A DNA stretch of 64,000 nucleotides, from assembly GCA_016722565.1 (NCBI GenBank), contig JADKIU010000003.1, positions 186,001 to 250,000 on the forward strand. The letters are read 5' to 3'. The translations under genes were made by a program, and so were the position numbers. How positions within the stretch are numbered: position 1 is the stretch's first letter; every line of letters starts with the position of its first letter. This document shows positions 51,762-61,165 of the stretch, in pieces. The notes under the pieces are model-generated. The model was not told the origin of the DNA. It did not search any database and saw only the letters and a list, made by a program, of their open reading frames with translations. Origin of the DNA: Bacteroidota bacterium (GTDB taxonomy: Bacteria > Bacteroidota > Bacteroidia > 2-12-FULL-35-15).

Positions 51762-52749
51762 TTATTTTTTTAGAATTTCAAGTTCCAACTTAATTGCTTC
51801 ATTTTCCTTCTTCAAAGCAATCATATAAAGCGTTAGCTCTTCAATTTTTTCTAATAATTTGGCATCCATTTTAGCCAAATCAATTCCACTTTCTTTCACT
51901 TGTTCTGCACTAGGCACATTTGGTAAATGTCCATTTGTGTTAATAAATGCTTCTACATCTTTGAGTGGTAACAACGAATAATCTTTCTTGAAAACATAAT
52001 CTGCCCAGTCAGCAGTATTCACTAAAGCAACTTTTACTCGTTCTGTTAAAATCCCTTCTGCAACATATAGTCTATAGCCAGCAGGATACGTAGTTGTTAG
52101 TGGATTAAAGCCCATACTAACTCTTCCATCATTTTTAATAAAAAGATGGTAATTCCCACCATTCGGTCCATGCGGAGTTGTGCTTCCTGCTGGTCGCCAG
52201 AAATTTAATCCACCTGCATGATTATTATATTCGATTCCCCATTCTCCATGAGTGACTCCAGTTTCTCTACCAAGCAATAAGGATGCTTCAAAACCATCGA
52301 TTAATGTAAACCCGCTTAAACGCGAATCAACCGCAGTTGTACCCTCATCTGCTACATGAAATGTTACTGATGGTGCTTTTGTTCCAATACCAACTCTTCC
52401 TGCCGTAGTTAATGTCAAAGGAGTTTTGTTTCCATTTAAAATAAAATTTCCCATAATCTGCACTTAAATCCCATTGATGAGCAGTGTATGTACCTCCAGA
52501 AGTGCCACTCCAGTTATGAGTGATTCTCAAACCTGTTGTATAAGATTCAATTGGTGATCCAGCAGCTGGTAAGCCGGTAAACGTTTTGTAGATACTTAAA
52601 CTACGCGGTAGAACACTTGTACCTGTGCCTATACCCACATTTCCTGTTCGATATAGATTTCCCGTTAAGGTGGTACTACCTGCCCATTGTTGGGCAAAAG
52701 AAGTCGTTGTTGCTACAATTAATCCAAAAACAAATGCAATTTTTTTCAT
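51762..52749 (-). CDS. Tail-fibre-like secreted protein with C-terminal coiled coil, frameshifted
   Basis: Two overlapping frames make one protein of ~325 aa: MKKIAFVFGLIVATTTSFAQ (signal peptide) through GTYTAHQWDLSADYG, then NFILNGNKTPLTLTTAGRVGIGTKAP in the next frame. Removing one G from the GGG near 52447 restores a single frame. The N-terminal and central parts repeat the VGIGT motif typical of Bacteroidota proteins related to phage tail fibres. The tail (VEAFINTNGHLPNVPSAEQV, then a coiled coil EKIEELTLYMIALKKENEAIKLELEILKK) is the usual trimerising end. No T9SS domain is present. Confidence 0.78.
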
Positions 52750-52785
52750 GATTTTAAAATTTTAGTTTATAATTTTTAATAAGAA

Positions 52786-52813
52786 CAGGGTTAAGGAAAT
52801 TTCCTTAACCCTG
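52786..52813 (-). terminator. Perfect 14-bp hairpin after the 804-aa gene
   Basis: CAGGGTTAAGGAAA/TTTCCTTAACCCTG with essentially no loop (closing bases must open) lies 10 nt past the stop at 52823. The downstream T-run is weak (TTCTTATT). Confidence 0.7.
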
Positions 52814-52822
52814 ATTAGATTT

Positions 52823-55237
52823 TTAATTTATTTTAGAAATTCGCACTACACTCGTGTTAACACCATCACTAAAAGAGAGGATGTAAAGACCATTTTTATA
52901 ATCTGAAAGATCAATATCCGTTTTGTTACTTGTAACATCCAATTGTTGCATTAATTGCCCAACCGAATTGTACAATACAAGTTTGTAGTTTGTATTGGTA
53001 GCATCAAAATTATCAATTGCGATAGTGGTTAAGCCATTTGTTGGGTTAGGATACACAGAAAGTTGCGACAATTCGAATTTTGCAACTTTCATGTTATTCT
53101 CAATTGCCACTTCTTCACTTCTGTATGCTCCAGCAAAATTAGAATTCACACGAACAAGAAAACCGTTCTTATGACCGGCCGCTCCACTTGAAAGCAAATC
53201 GTTAGTTGGCGATACCAAAAGATTATCAACCCTTAAACTACTAGAGTATGCTCCAACCATAAAACTGTGTCCATTCACACCTGAATAAATTGACTCGACC
53301 TCATGAACACCTGTATTTGAAACGTCTCCTGTTACATTTACTGTTGGAAAAGCAATTGTTCCATTAGCATTATACGCTGCGGTATACGAATGAGACAAAT
53401 TGTTTGGTGCTCCAACTGTATAATACAATACAGAAGGGTAACCCGTTAATTGAAGGATATTTTTATAATAATTTCCTGTAAAATAAGCAACGCCCATTCT
53501 TGCGCCAACCGATTTCCCGTTTGCAATATTACTTGTTGCAATACCGGACTTCGCCCAGATTCCTAAACCAGCAATTTTTATCATATAGGCCTTGTCTGTT
53601 GTTGATCCCACTGTAGAAAGCAACAAACTTGCCGTTTGAAAAGCAGGTTGTGCTGCAGTGGCTTGGTCTCTATATGATCCTGTTATATAAACCGAATTGT
53701 CAGAAGCATCTACAGCAATACCTTCACCCGTCATGTACAAGGTATTATTTCCCCGTCTTAAAAGTGTTGACGTAAAAAATGTACCACCATCTGTATATGA
53801 CACTAAGAAAGCATCTTTGATAACAACAGGACCTCCGTATGTAAGTGTTCCTCCCGGCACAAACGTAACATTTTTAGTAAAACTGCCGATTGCCCATAAT
53901 GTATTTGTTGTTTCATTAAAATCCATATCCTCAACTTTATTAACACCCCCGGCTGTTGTTGTTGAGGTGACCGTTGCAATCAGCCCTCCAAGTGTTCCAG
54001 CGGGTGTATACTTGTTAATAAAAGAACTTGGATCAGTACCACCACTGGTAGTTGACTTCGCTCCTCCGACATAAATTGCTCCATTTGTTTCATTTATCGT
54101 TATTGCTTCACAACGTGTATAAGCAGAAACGTTAATCGCCTCTAAGATCTCGATGCAACCCGTTGTCATATCAAATGCTGCTACATATCCTCTAGAGCCA
54201 GACAATGATGCTGTGATAGAAGTAGGTAGCCCGCTACAAATATTTGAAGTTGTAAACCTTATTCGACCTTCAAAATCACCAGTAATATAAACTCTATTAT
54301 TAGGTTGATCTAATACAATGCTGTTTCCATAATTATTTAAAAAGTCTTTTGCATGTGCTTCCCACAACAAATCCCCACAAGCGCTATATTTTGCGATATA
54401 TGAAGTTGGAGCAAGAGTTGAGCTTCCCGACAACAAGGTAACGTCTGCGTTATTACCTCCTTCAAGTGTTGTTTGAGAAGTGTAATAACCGGTTACATAA
54501 ACATCACCTGCAGCATCTGTTATTACATCTTTTGTTTGATCTCTGCTAACTGCATTTTTTGTTGTTTGATGCCAACTCTCATTGTCGACATTCAAACTTA
54601 TTGCATCAATACCATAATCACCGTTAGCAACTTGTCCAATTTGAGAGATAGAAAGAGCAACGACTCCTGTTGCTCCTGTATAGGTAAAAGGAACACATAC
54701 CTCGTTCCAAACATACATACCTGCAACATAAGAACCGGTTGGTGATGTTGGGTTAGCTCCAATGTTCATTCCGCCCACGGTAACATTTAAATTTTGTCCT
54801 GGCGATGCAAGTGAGACACTGGGCATTACATGCATTTTAAAAACATAAGATGCCCCATTTACCATTGAAACAGGTTGCGACCAGATAAGCCCCACTCCTG
54901 CACCACCAAGACCAGGGTTTCCATCTATTACCATGTAAGAACCAAGGTTTGTCCCCATATCAAAATCCCATAAATCATCAACCCAGGAAGCCATATTGCA
55001 TTTTGTCCTTGGCTCGTTAGCAATGCAGTAACTATTGGTTCCACAAGCGCACAAATTGCCTAAAACACCACCTGTAAGTCCAGTTGTAAATCCGACATTG
55101 CCTGCTCTAAAATCGCCATTAAAAACAAGGTTACTTGCACATGGACCTAACGTTGCACATGTTGATAGTTGAGCTTTTAACACAACCGCTGATAGAAGCA
55201 ATGATGCTCCTACTAAAATTAGTTTAATTTTTTTCAT
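52823..55237 (-). CDS. Large secreted T9SS protein with SBBP-type propeller repeats
   Basis: 804 aa from MKKIKLILVGASLLLSAVVLKAQ (signal peptide). The ATG at 55294 adds a non-secretory leader and is less likely. An N-terminal carbohydrate-binding-like region (NLVFNGDFRAGNVGFTTGL, ~30-210) is followed by propeller repeats of the SBBP kind (GDVYVTGYYTSQT, NRVYITGDFEG, NSVYITGSYRDQ). The type IX sorting domain from YPNPTNGLTTIAI to VRISKIN closes it. Probably cell-surface or released; ligand unknown. Confidence 0.86.
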   Translation of the reverse strand: MKKIKLILVGASLLLSAVVLKAQLSTCATLGPCASNLVFNGDFRAGNVGFTTGLTGGVLGNLCACGTNSYCIANEPRTKCNMASWVDDLWDFDMGTNLGSYMVIDGNPGLGGAGVGLIWSQPVSMVNGASYVFKMHVMPSVSLASPGQNLNVTVGGMNIGANPTSPTGSYVAGMYVWNEVCVPFTYTGATGVVALSISQIGQVANGDYGIDAISLNVDNESWHQTTKNAVSRDQTKDVITDAAGDVYVTGYYTSQTTLEGGNNADVTLLSGSSTLAPTSYIAKYSACGDLLWEAHAKDFLNNYGNSIVLDQPNNRVYITGDFEGRIRFTTSNICSGLPTSITASLSGSRGYVAAFDMTTGCIEILEAINVSAYTRCEAITINETNGAIYVGGAKSTTSGGTDPSSFINKYTPAGTLGGLIATVTSTTTAGGVNKVEDMDFNETTNTLWAIGSFTKNVTFVPGGTLTYGGPVVIKDAFLVSYTDGGTFFTSTLLRRGNNTLYMTGEGIAVDASDNSVYITGSYRDQATAAQPAFQTASLLLSTVGSTTDKAYMIKIAGLGIWAKSGIATSNIANGKSVGARMGVAYFTGNYYKNILQLTGYPSVLYYTVGAPNNLSHSYTAAYNANGTIAFPTVNVTGDVSNTGVHEVESIYSGVNGHSFMVGAYSSSLRVDNLLVSPTNDLLSSGAAGHKNGFLVRVNSNFAGAYRSEEVAIENNMKVAKFELSQLSVYPNPTNGLTTIAIDNFDATNTNYKLVLYNSVGQLMQQLDVTSNKTDIDLSDYKNGLYILSFSDGVNTSVVRISKIN

Positions 55238-55260
55238 GATTTTTGGTTTTAAATGAATAA

Positions 55261-55301
55261 AATCCAAGTGAGTCATCTCTTGTAAACAACTCACTTGGAT
55301 T
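55261..55301 (-). terminator. Hairpin after the 1080-aa gene
   Basis: AATCCAAGTGAGT and ACTCACTTGGATT form a perfect 13-bp stem with a 15-nt loop. On the minus strand TTTTATT follows. It lies 10 nt past the stop at 55311. Confidence 0.78.
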
Positions 55302-55310
55302 CTAGAAGAA

Positions 55311-58300
55311 TTAATTTATTTTAGAAATTCGCACTACACTCGTGTTAACCCCATCACTAAAAGAGAGGATGTAAAGACCATTTTTATAATCTGAAAGATC
55401 AACATCTGTTTTGTTACTTGTAACATCCAATTGTTGCATTAATTGCCCAACCGAATTGTACAATACAAGTTTGTAGTTTGTATTGGTAGCATCAAAATTA
55501 TCAATTGCGATAGTGGTTAAACCATTTGTTGGGTTAGGGAAAACGCGAATTGATTTGGAAATACTATTTAAAGCTACTTCGATACTCTCCGTCTCTTCAT
55601 CCATATCAGAAGTTTTAAACTCAGCTGTAGATTCATTCACACGCATTATGTAGGCATTGGGCGCACCACTAATAACTAATGGACCACTAGCTGGAGAACC
55701 GGAAAAATAATCCAACGTCTTATTAAATTGACCTGTCACAAATGAGCAACCTTTTCGATTTGTTTCAATTGCAACTCCTGTATGGTTATCGGGCGAAGAT
55801 ATTGTACCAGCTTCTGTTACATTCATAACAGTTGCCACACCACTTTCATTATAACCGATTACCGAAACATGTCTTTTTTGGTCAGTAATCGTTCCAAATC
55901 CTCCAACAAAATTAAAATATGGAAAACCCGTTGAGCTAATGGAAGCATACGCAAATTCACCTAAAAAGTATGCTCTTTTATTATGCACTGCTACATCTCT
56001 TCCAAAAGAAGAACCGTTAGATGAATTTAAAAAAGTAGTACGCGACCAAGCTGTAACCACACCACTAAGATTGGCCGACATCATGTATTGTTTGTTTTGT
56101 CCAACACCCGTTAACATCCCTGCTCCAAAAGCACCCAAACCAAAAGGATTATTAATAGTTCCAGTATAGGTTCCAGTAAAATAAGGTCTTCCAGTTGTTT
56201 GATCTACAGAAACACCTTCACCTGTCATAAAATTTCCAGATGTAGCCCCACCTGCATTGAAAAATTGCATAACTGGTGTTGTTAAATCGCGATACACAGC
56301 AAGATAAGCGTCAGAAACTGAACTCGTAGTATTAACAGCAGGAGCAGTTGTACCGTTATTAAGTACACAAGTTTTTTTGAAATCTCCAATGATAAAAATT
56401 CTGTTCACCGGTTCATAATAATCCAAATCTTTTACTCTACTAAATGTTACTGGAGTAGTAGAATTATCTGTTAAGGTCCAAACGAGAGGACCTAAATTAT
56501 TGGATGATCCTAACGTGGTTACTGGAACATAACGCTGAACAAATGATTTTGTATCTGCTGAAGGTATAGAAGCAAGCCATGATCCACCTGCAAAAATATT
56601 TCCATTATTTTCGTTAACCGTCAAAGCATTTAATCGTGTTTCAGCTCCTAAGTCAATTGCCTGTGCAAAATACAAACAACCTGAATTTGCATTGTATTGA
56701 GCAACATAACCTCTTACTTCAGGTGAATTTAGGGGTTGACTATAACCACTTGCGCATAGTGCACCAGCACTTTGTGAACTATTAAAAGTAGTGTTTCCAT
56801 TAAAAGTTCCGCCTACATATACCATTTGATTATTCTTATCATAGGTTATTGCCGTTCCTTCACAATTTTCGGCATTCGTAGTATTTGCAACCCAAATTAA
56901 ATTTCCACAACCATCATACTTTGCTAAAAATGTATTTGGATTATTTACTGGCATAAGGGAATTAATCTGAATATCGGGAGTACCATTAAGGTAAGTCGAT
57001 TGTCGAAAAGTACCTGCAACATAAACATTTCCATTATCATCAGTGGTTACAGCATTTATGCTTTCACCAATACCGAGTGCTGTTGAATTTTCAGTGTATT
57101 GATGCCATGTACTTCCATCGGTTACTATTGTTGATGCTGTACCAACACAATGTGTTACTGAATTTGTAACGGTTACAGAATAGGTTCCAACAGAAGAAAC
57201 TGTTATTGAAGATGTAGTTTGACCGGTAGACCACAAATAAGTATAAGGATCGGGAGAAATTGGAACCGTTGCATTCAACGTAGTTGTTGTTCCTGTACAA
57301 ATAAGCGTATTTCCTGTTATAACTACTGCTGGAAGTGGGCTGAATGTTACGTTTACACAATCAGTTTTTGAACATCCAAGTGGATCAGTAACAGTAACAC
57401 AATAGGTTCCCGAGGAAGTTGCATAAATTGTGGCGGTAGTGGCAGAAATCGGACTTCCGTTTTTTGTCCAAGAGTATGAATAACCTGCCCCTAAACTCGT
57501 TCCTAGTATTGGAATAATACCTGTACCGCATATAACTTTATCTTCACCTAATGAAATATTAAAATCCTCACCAACACAAACCAAAGCATAATCAGCATCC
57601 CAGGGCGTAAAACAATTACCAACCGCATGCTGAATTAAGTAGCAATGGCCAGGAGTAATAAATGAAACATGATCACTGAAATTGAAAACACCTGCAGGAC
57701 CAGTATACCATGAACTCCATGTTGTTGCAGGATTTCCTAATGGTGCTCCCCCAGATGTTGCCTCAGTAATGTACCAAAAATGACTATCGTCACCCACAGA
57801 ATTTGTTCCATCAACGATAAGGTCATCTCCATTACAAAGAAGATTGGGAGCAACGACATCTGCATTGGCATCTTCCCTTATAATATAAACATCATCAATG
57901 TAAAGATCAATTTTATTGTTACTTGGATTATAAGGGGCGATAACTTTTCTAATTTCAATCCTGTCATACCCTGCCAACTCATCAGCTGCTGTTAGGTTCA
58001 ATGAAATTTCATAATTTGTCCAATTAGGTGAAGTAAGATACGCTGTTGTAAATAATATCTTTTGTGGGGTTTCAGAGCAATCTGCTTTACGTAAAACCAT
58101 TTCTACTTGAATGGTCGGATTAAGACCAACTGCGGCAGCAACCCAATACCCAAATTTATACTTACAAGCTTTAAGAGGTTCTGTAATTGTTCCAATTAAC
58201 GATTGGTTATAATACTTACTATCGACTGGAGGCGTGGGAGTCTCTAAAAAAACACCATTTCCTCTAAAATTACCAAAACGAGTCCCAGAATGAGCAGAAG

Positions 58301-58553
58301 TAGGTTCACCTGCAAAACCCGCAACCCACCCGCCTACACCAGTTTGAAAAAGTGAAGCTGTTGTAGAAGAAGTATTCAAACTAAATGACCATCCGCAACC
58401 ATCATTCCAACCAGTTGCGTTAGCTATTTGATTAAAGTTTGTTGGCGCAGAGCCTAGTTCAAAATCAGGGTTTTGAACAATGTTTATTTGTGCTGAAACA
58501 TGGCAATAGGTCATGCTGGCCAAAATAGAAATAGCAATAATGGTTTTCTTCAT
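55311..58553 (-). CDS. Giant secreted T9SS protein with Ig-like and SBBP-type repeats
   Basis: 1080 aa with a signal peptide (MKKTIIAISILASMTYCHVSAQ). In order: a binding-like domain (NIVQNPDFELGSAP, ~24-230), two Ig/SprB-like repeats (SGTYCVTVTDPLGCSKTDCVNVTF and VGTYSVTVTNSVTHCVG, ~330-470), SBBP-type propeller repeats (GNVYVAGTFRQSTY, QMVYVGGTFNGN), and the type IX sorting domain (FPNPTNGLTTIAI to VRISKIN). It is a paralogue of the 804-aa gene in its second half. Adhesion or surface display is likely. Confidence 0.87.
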   Translation of the reverse strand: MKKTIIAISILASMTYCHVSAQINIVQNPDFELGSAPTNFNQIANATGWNDGCGWSFSLNTSSTTASLFQTGVGGWVAGFAGEPTSAHSGTRFGNFRGNGVFLETPTPPVDSKYYNQSLIGTITEPLKACKYKFGYWVAAAVGLNPTIQVEMVLRKADCSETPQKILFTTAYLTSPNWTNYEISLNLTAADELAGYDRIEIRKVIAPYNPSNNKIDLYIDDVYIIREDANADVVAPNLLCNGDDLIVDGTNSVGDDSHFWYITEATSGGAPLGNPATTWSSWYTGPAGVFNFSDHVSFITPGHCYLIQHAVGNCFTPWDADYALVCVGEDFNISLGEDKVICGTGIIPILGTSLGAGYSYSWTKNGSPISATTATIYATSSGTYCVTVTDPLGCSKTDCVNVTFSPLPAVVITGNTLICTGTTTTLNATVPISPDPYTYLWSTGQTTSSITVSSVGTYSVTVTNSVTHCVGTASTIVTDGSTWHQYTENSTALGIGESINAVTTDDNGNVYVAGTFRQSTYLNGTPDIQINSLMPVNNPNTFLAKYDGCGNLIWVANTTNAENCEGTAITYDKNNQMVYVGGTFNGNTTFNSSQSAGALCASGYSQPLNSPEVRGYVAQYNANSGCLYFAQAIDLGAETRLNALTVNENNGNIFAGGSWLASIPSADTKSFVQRYVPVTTLGSSNNLGPLVWTLTDNSTTPVTFSRVKDLDYYEPVNRIFIIGDFKKTCVLNNGTTAPAVNTTSSVSDAYLAVYRDLTTPVMQFFNAGGATSGNFMTGEGVSVDQTTGRPYFTGTYTGTINNPFGLGAFGAGMLTGVGQNKQYMMSANLSGVVTAWSRTTFLNSSNGSSFGRDVAVHNKRAYFLGEFAYASISSTGFPYFNFVGGFGTITDQKRHVSVIGYNESGVATVMNVTEAGTISSPDNHTGVAIETNRKGCSFVTGQFNKTLDYFSGSPASGPLVISGAPNAYIMRVNESTAEFKTSDMDEETESIEVALNSISKSIRVFPNPTNGLTTIAIDNFDATNTNYKLVLYNSVGQLMQQLDVTSNKTDVDLSDYKNGLYILSFSDGVNTSVVRISKIN

Positions 58554-58870
58554 GATTTTTTAGATTTAAAAGTTTGAAGCAAAATTACGTTGACCCACAA
58601 GAAAAATTGCTTGACAATAAAGGGTTTGGGACGAATCCCCCACATAATAGTGACAAAAATTGATTCTTAATTTGAACTTTTAAATCAAAAGGGATGAACT
58701 TACCATAATTTGGTGCTGGAAATTTTAGCATACTTTTCGAGTACCTCGAATAATTACAAAAATCCCTTCCATTTAATCCGAGGGAGAACCAGAAATACTC
58801 AAAATGATAAAAAAACATTCCAGATAAGGATTGCCCAAATCATTTCATTTCTGAAAAATTTCTTCTAAAA
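58554..58870. other. Intergenic, no convincing gene
   Basis: A 77-codon frame (58585-58818, minus) is aromatic-rich, has no homologous look and is probably chance. I see no strong hairpin or repeat. The stretch holds the upstream regions of the divergent T9SS gene and ArsR operon. Confidence 0.5.
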
Positions 58871-58872
58871 AC

Positions 58873-58917
58873 TTGACAATTAAATAAATCTGTCTAAATT
58901 TGTAACCGATTGGTTAC
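58873..58917 (+). promoter_or_regulatory. Consensus promoter with overlapping ArsR operator
   Basis: TTG (58873-58875), exactly 19 nt, then TAAATTTG (58895-58902) is a perfect Bacteroidota promoter. The palindrome GTAACC-GATT-GGTTAC (58902-58917) begins on its last base and covers the transcription start, the position expected for an autorepressing ArsR-type regulator. Confidence 0.82.
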
Positions 58918-58934
58918 ATATTAAGAATCAGAAA

Positions 58935-59321
58935 ATGAGAAGAGACGTATTTCAGGCCATAGCAGACCCAACACGCAGAGAGATTATTGGCATGGTTGCG
59001 CACCAATCCTTAAACCTAAATGCCGTTGCCGACCAATTTAAGATTAGTCGACCCGCCATTTCAAAACATATCAAAATTTTAACCGAATGCGGGTTAATTA
59101 TTATTAAGAAAAAAGGAAGAGAACGCTATTGCGAAGCAAAATTTGAAAAACTAAATGAAGTTTCAAATTGGGTGGAACAGTATAAAAAGTTCTGGGAAGA
59201 AAAACTGGATGCCTTGGAGGTATACTTGAAAGAACTTCAGGAGGAAAAAGGGAAAATGGAATCCCAATTGCCATCGGGAGTAAAAAGTAAAAAGAAAACA
59301 ATTAAAAAACATAAAAGATGA
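58935..59321 (+). CDS. ArsR-family HTH regulator
   Basis: 128 aa. The winged helix (about 1-95) has IADPTRREIIGMV, LNAVADQFKISRPAISKHIKIL and GRERYCEAKF. The metal-site CxC of ArsR/SmtB is absent, so it belongs to the metal-free group that accompanies SRPBCC genes. A lysine-rich tail ends the protein. The stop overlaps the start of the next gene by 4 nt (ATGA). It probably represses this operon through the palindrome at 58902-58917. Confidence 0.9.
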   Translation: MRRDVFQAIADPTRREIIGMVAHQSLNLNAVADQFKISRPAISKHIKILTECGLIIIKKKGRERYCEAKFEKLNEVSNWVEQYKKFWEEKLDALEVYLKELQEEKGKMESQLPSGVKSKKKTIKKHKR

Positions 59322-59740
59322 CAACAAAACAAAAAATCACAGTCGAAGTAACTGTAAACCAACCTATAGAAAAGGTGTGGAAAATCTGGACAACACCCAC
59401 AGATATCATGCAATGGAATACTGCATCAGACGAATGGCATACTCCAAAAGCAGAAAACGATTTACGCGTTGGCGGAAAGTTTCTTTCTCGGATGGAAGCA
59501 AAAGATGGTAGCTTCGGATTTGACTTTACAGGAACGTATACTTCGGTAAAAACAAATGAAGAAATTGGGTATCTGATGGATGATGGAAGAACGTGTGTGA
59601 CAAACTTTTCCAAAGAGGGTAATACTACAAAGATTGTCACTGTCTTTGAAGCAGAAACAGAAAACTCAATAGAATTACAACAAGGCGGATGGCAGGCAAT
59701 AGCAAACAATTTTAAAAAATACGCAGAAGCAAATGGATAA
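59318..59740 (+). CDS. SRPBCC (AHSA1-like) protein
   Basis: 140 aa: ITVEVTVNQPIEKVWKIWTTPTDIMQWNTASDEWHTP, then NDLRVGGKFLSRMEAKDGSFGFDF and a C-terminal helix GGWQAIANNFKKYAE. It is of the AHSA1/polyketide-cyclase-like fold. It overlaps both neighbours by a few nucleotides, so translation is coupled through the operon. Confidence 0.88.
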   Translation: MTTKQKITVEVTVNQPIEKVWKIWTTPTDIMQWNTASDEWHTPKAENDLRVGGKFLSRMEAKDGSFGFDFTGTYTSVKTNEEIGYLMDDGRTCVTNFSKEGNTTKIVTVFEAETENSIELQQGGWQAIANNFKKYAEANG

Positions 59741-60692
59741 GTCGAAACAAAAACTATCAATAACAAAAACACTAAATGCACCAAAAGCAATGGTGTTTGA
59801 AGCTTTTTCAAATCCGGAAGCACTTGCAAAATGGTGGGGTCCTGTTGAAGCACCCATTGATGTAATGCAACTCGATTTCAAAGTGGGTGGAATTTTTCAT
59901 TACAAAATGAAAGGTCACCAAGTCAATTACGGTATTATGAAATACAAAGAAATTGACAAACCCAACAGCATTACTTGGATCAATTCATTCGCCAATGAAA
60001 AAGGTGAAATCATCAAACCGCCATTTGAAGGAATGGATGTACCTAAAGAAATTTTATGTAAAATTTCGTTGACAGAAAATAATGGCATCACGACTCTACT
60101 TATGCAAAGTGAACCTTACAATGCTTCCGAATCAGAAATCAACACGTTTGTTGCAATTTACGAAGGCATGGAACAAGGATTTGGTGGAACATTCAGTCAA
60201 TTAGAAAATTATTTGAAAACAAGAATTGGATTAATGAAAGAGAACAAGACTACAAAAAAAGCAAGGAGCAGTAGTTATTTGAATTTTAACGGTAATACCG
60301 AAGAAGCGTTCAATTTTTACAAAAGTGTTTTCAAAACTGAATTTTCAGGAAAAGGAATGCAGCGTTTTGAGGATGTTGCAGGAAATGAGGGAGCTCCTCC
60401 GATGGACGATTCACTTAAAAAATTGATTATACATGTAGAACTTCCAATTACTGGAGGGCACACCATCATGGCAACCGATGCACCTGAAAGCATGGGATTC
60501 AAATTGGTAACTGGAAACAATATGCATATCAACGTAGAACCGGAATCGAGAGAAGAAACGTATCGACTCTTCAATGAACTTTCTGCAGGGGGTAAAATAG
60601 ATATGGAAATGCAGGATATGTTTTTCGGAGCATTGTTCGGCAGCTGTACCGATAAATATGGAATTAACTGGATGTTTACGTATAGTGACTAA
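59733..60692 (+). CDS. SRPBCC-VOC (PhnB/YjdN-like) fusion protein
   Basis: 319 aa combining two domains that are usually separate proteins. Residues 1-~165 are an AHSA1-like SRPBCC domain (TLNAPKAMVFEAFSNPEALAKWWGP, FKVGGIFHYKMKG). After a Lys-rich linker, ~180-319 form a PhnB/YjdN-type vicinal-oxygen-chelate domain (SYLNFNGNTEEAFNFYKSVF, GHTIMATDAPES, FGALFGSCTDKYGINWMF). The linker still contains a Met (LMKENKTTKK) where the second gene once started, or could still start. The last codons lie within a TGACTAAGTGAC repeat. Confidence 0.87.
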   Translation: MDKSKQKLSITKTLNAPKAMVFEAFSNPEALAKWWGPVEAPIDVMQLDFKVGGIFHYKMKGHQVNYGIMKYKEIDKPNSITWINSFANEKGEIIKPPFEGMDVPKEILCKISLTENNGITTLLMQSEPYNASESEINTFVAIYEGMEQGFGGTFSQLENYLKTRIGLMKENKTTKKARSSSYLNFNGNTEEAFNFYKSVFKTEFSGKGMQRFEDVAGNEGAPPMDDSLKKLIIHVELPITGGHTIMATDAPESMGFKLVTGNNMHINVEPESREETYRLFNELSAGGKIDMEMQDMFFGALFGSCTDKYGINWMFTYSD

Positions 60693-60746
60693 GTGACTAT
60701 GTGACTAGGTAATCTTAAATATTAATCAAACATTAAAAAATATTTT

Positions 60747-61112
60747 ATGAAAAAGATAAAAATCGCTTATTGGATTGTAACAGTATTGTTTGCCGGATTT
60801 ATGCTTTTTAGCGCTATTCCGGACATTCTGTTAACTCCTGATGTAATCAAGTTTATTGTAGACTTGGGTTACCCTTTGTATTTTATCCAGTTTATAGGAA
60901 TTGCAAAAGCACTCGGAGCAATTGCGATTGTTATTCCGGGATTTCCAAAAATTAAAGAATGGGCGTATGCAGGACTGGTATTTGATTTAATTGCTGCCAT
61001 GTATTCCATTGCTGCAACAAGTGGCGTAGCTGCTTCAATGCCGATTCTTCTGTTTCTCGCATTTGCATTCGCATCCTATTTCTTATATCACAAAAACTTA
61101 AAAATCGCATAA
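60747..61112 (+). CDS. DoxX-like membrane protein
   Basis: 121 aa with four hydrophobic helices and the DoxX-like pattern FIGIAKALGAIAIVIPGFPKIKEWAYAGLVFDLIAA. Such proteins often end ArsR-SRPBCC operons in this phylum. Function unknown; some relatives belong to thiol-redox complexes. Confidence 0.87.
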   Translation: MKKIKIAYWIVTVLFAGFMLFSAIPDILLTPDVIKFIVDLGYPLYFIQFIGIAKALGAIAIVIPGFPKIKEWAYAGLVFDLIAAMYSIAATSGVAASMPILLFLAFAFASYFLYHKNLKIA

Positions 61113-61131
61113 CAATAATCTATTCAAAAAA

Positions 61132-61157
61132 AAGTCTGACGTAAAAACGTCAGACTT
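61132..61157. terminator. Bidirectional terminator
   Basis: AAGTCTGACGT/ACGTCAGACTT (11 bp, AAAA loop) is flanked by A-runs on the left and T-runs on the right. It serves the convergent doxX-like and mqnE genes. Confidence 0.9.
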
Positions 61158-61165
61158 TTTTTAAC

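Noticed and set aside
58585..58818. 77-codon minus-strand frame in the gap before the ArsR operon
   Set aside because: Aromatic-rich composition, no family resemblance, no start signals; treated as chance.
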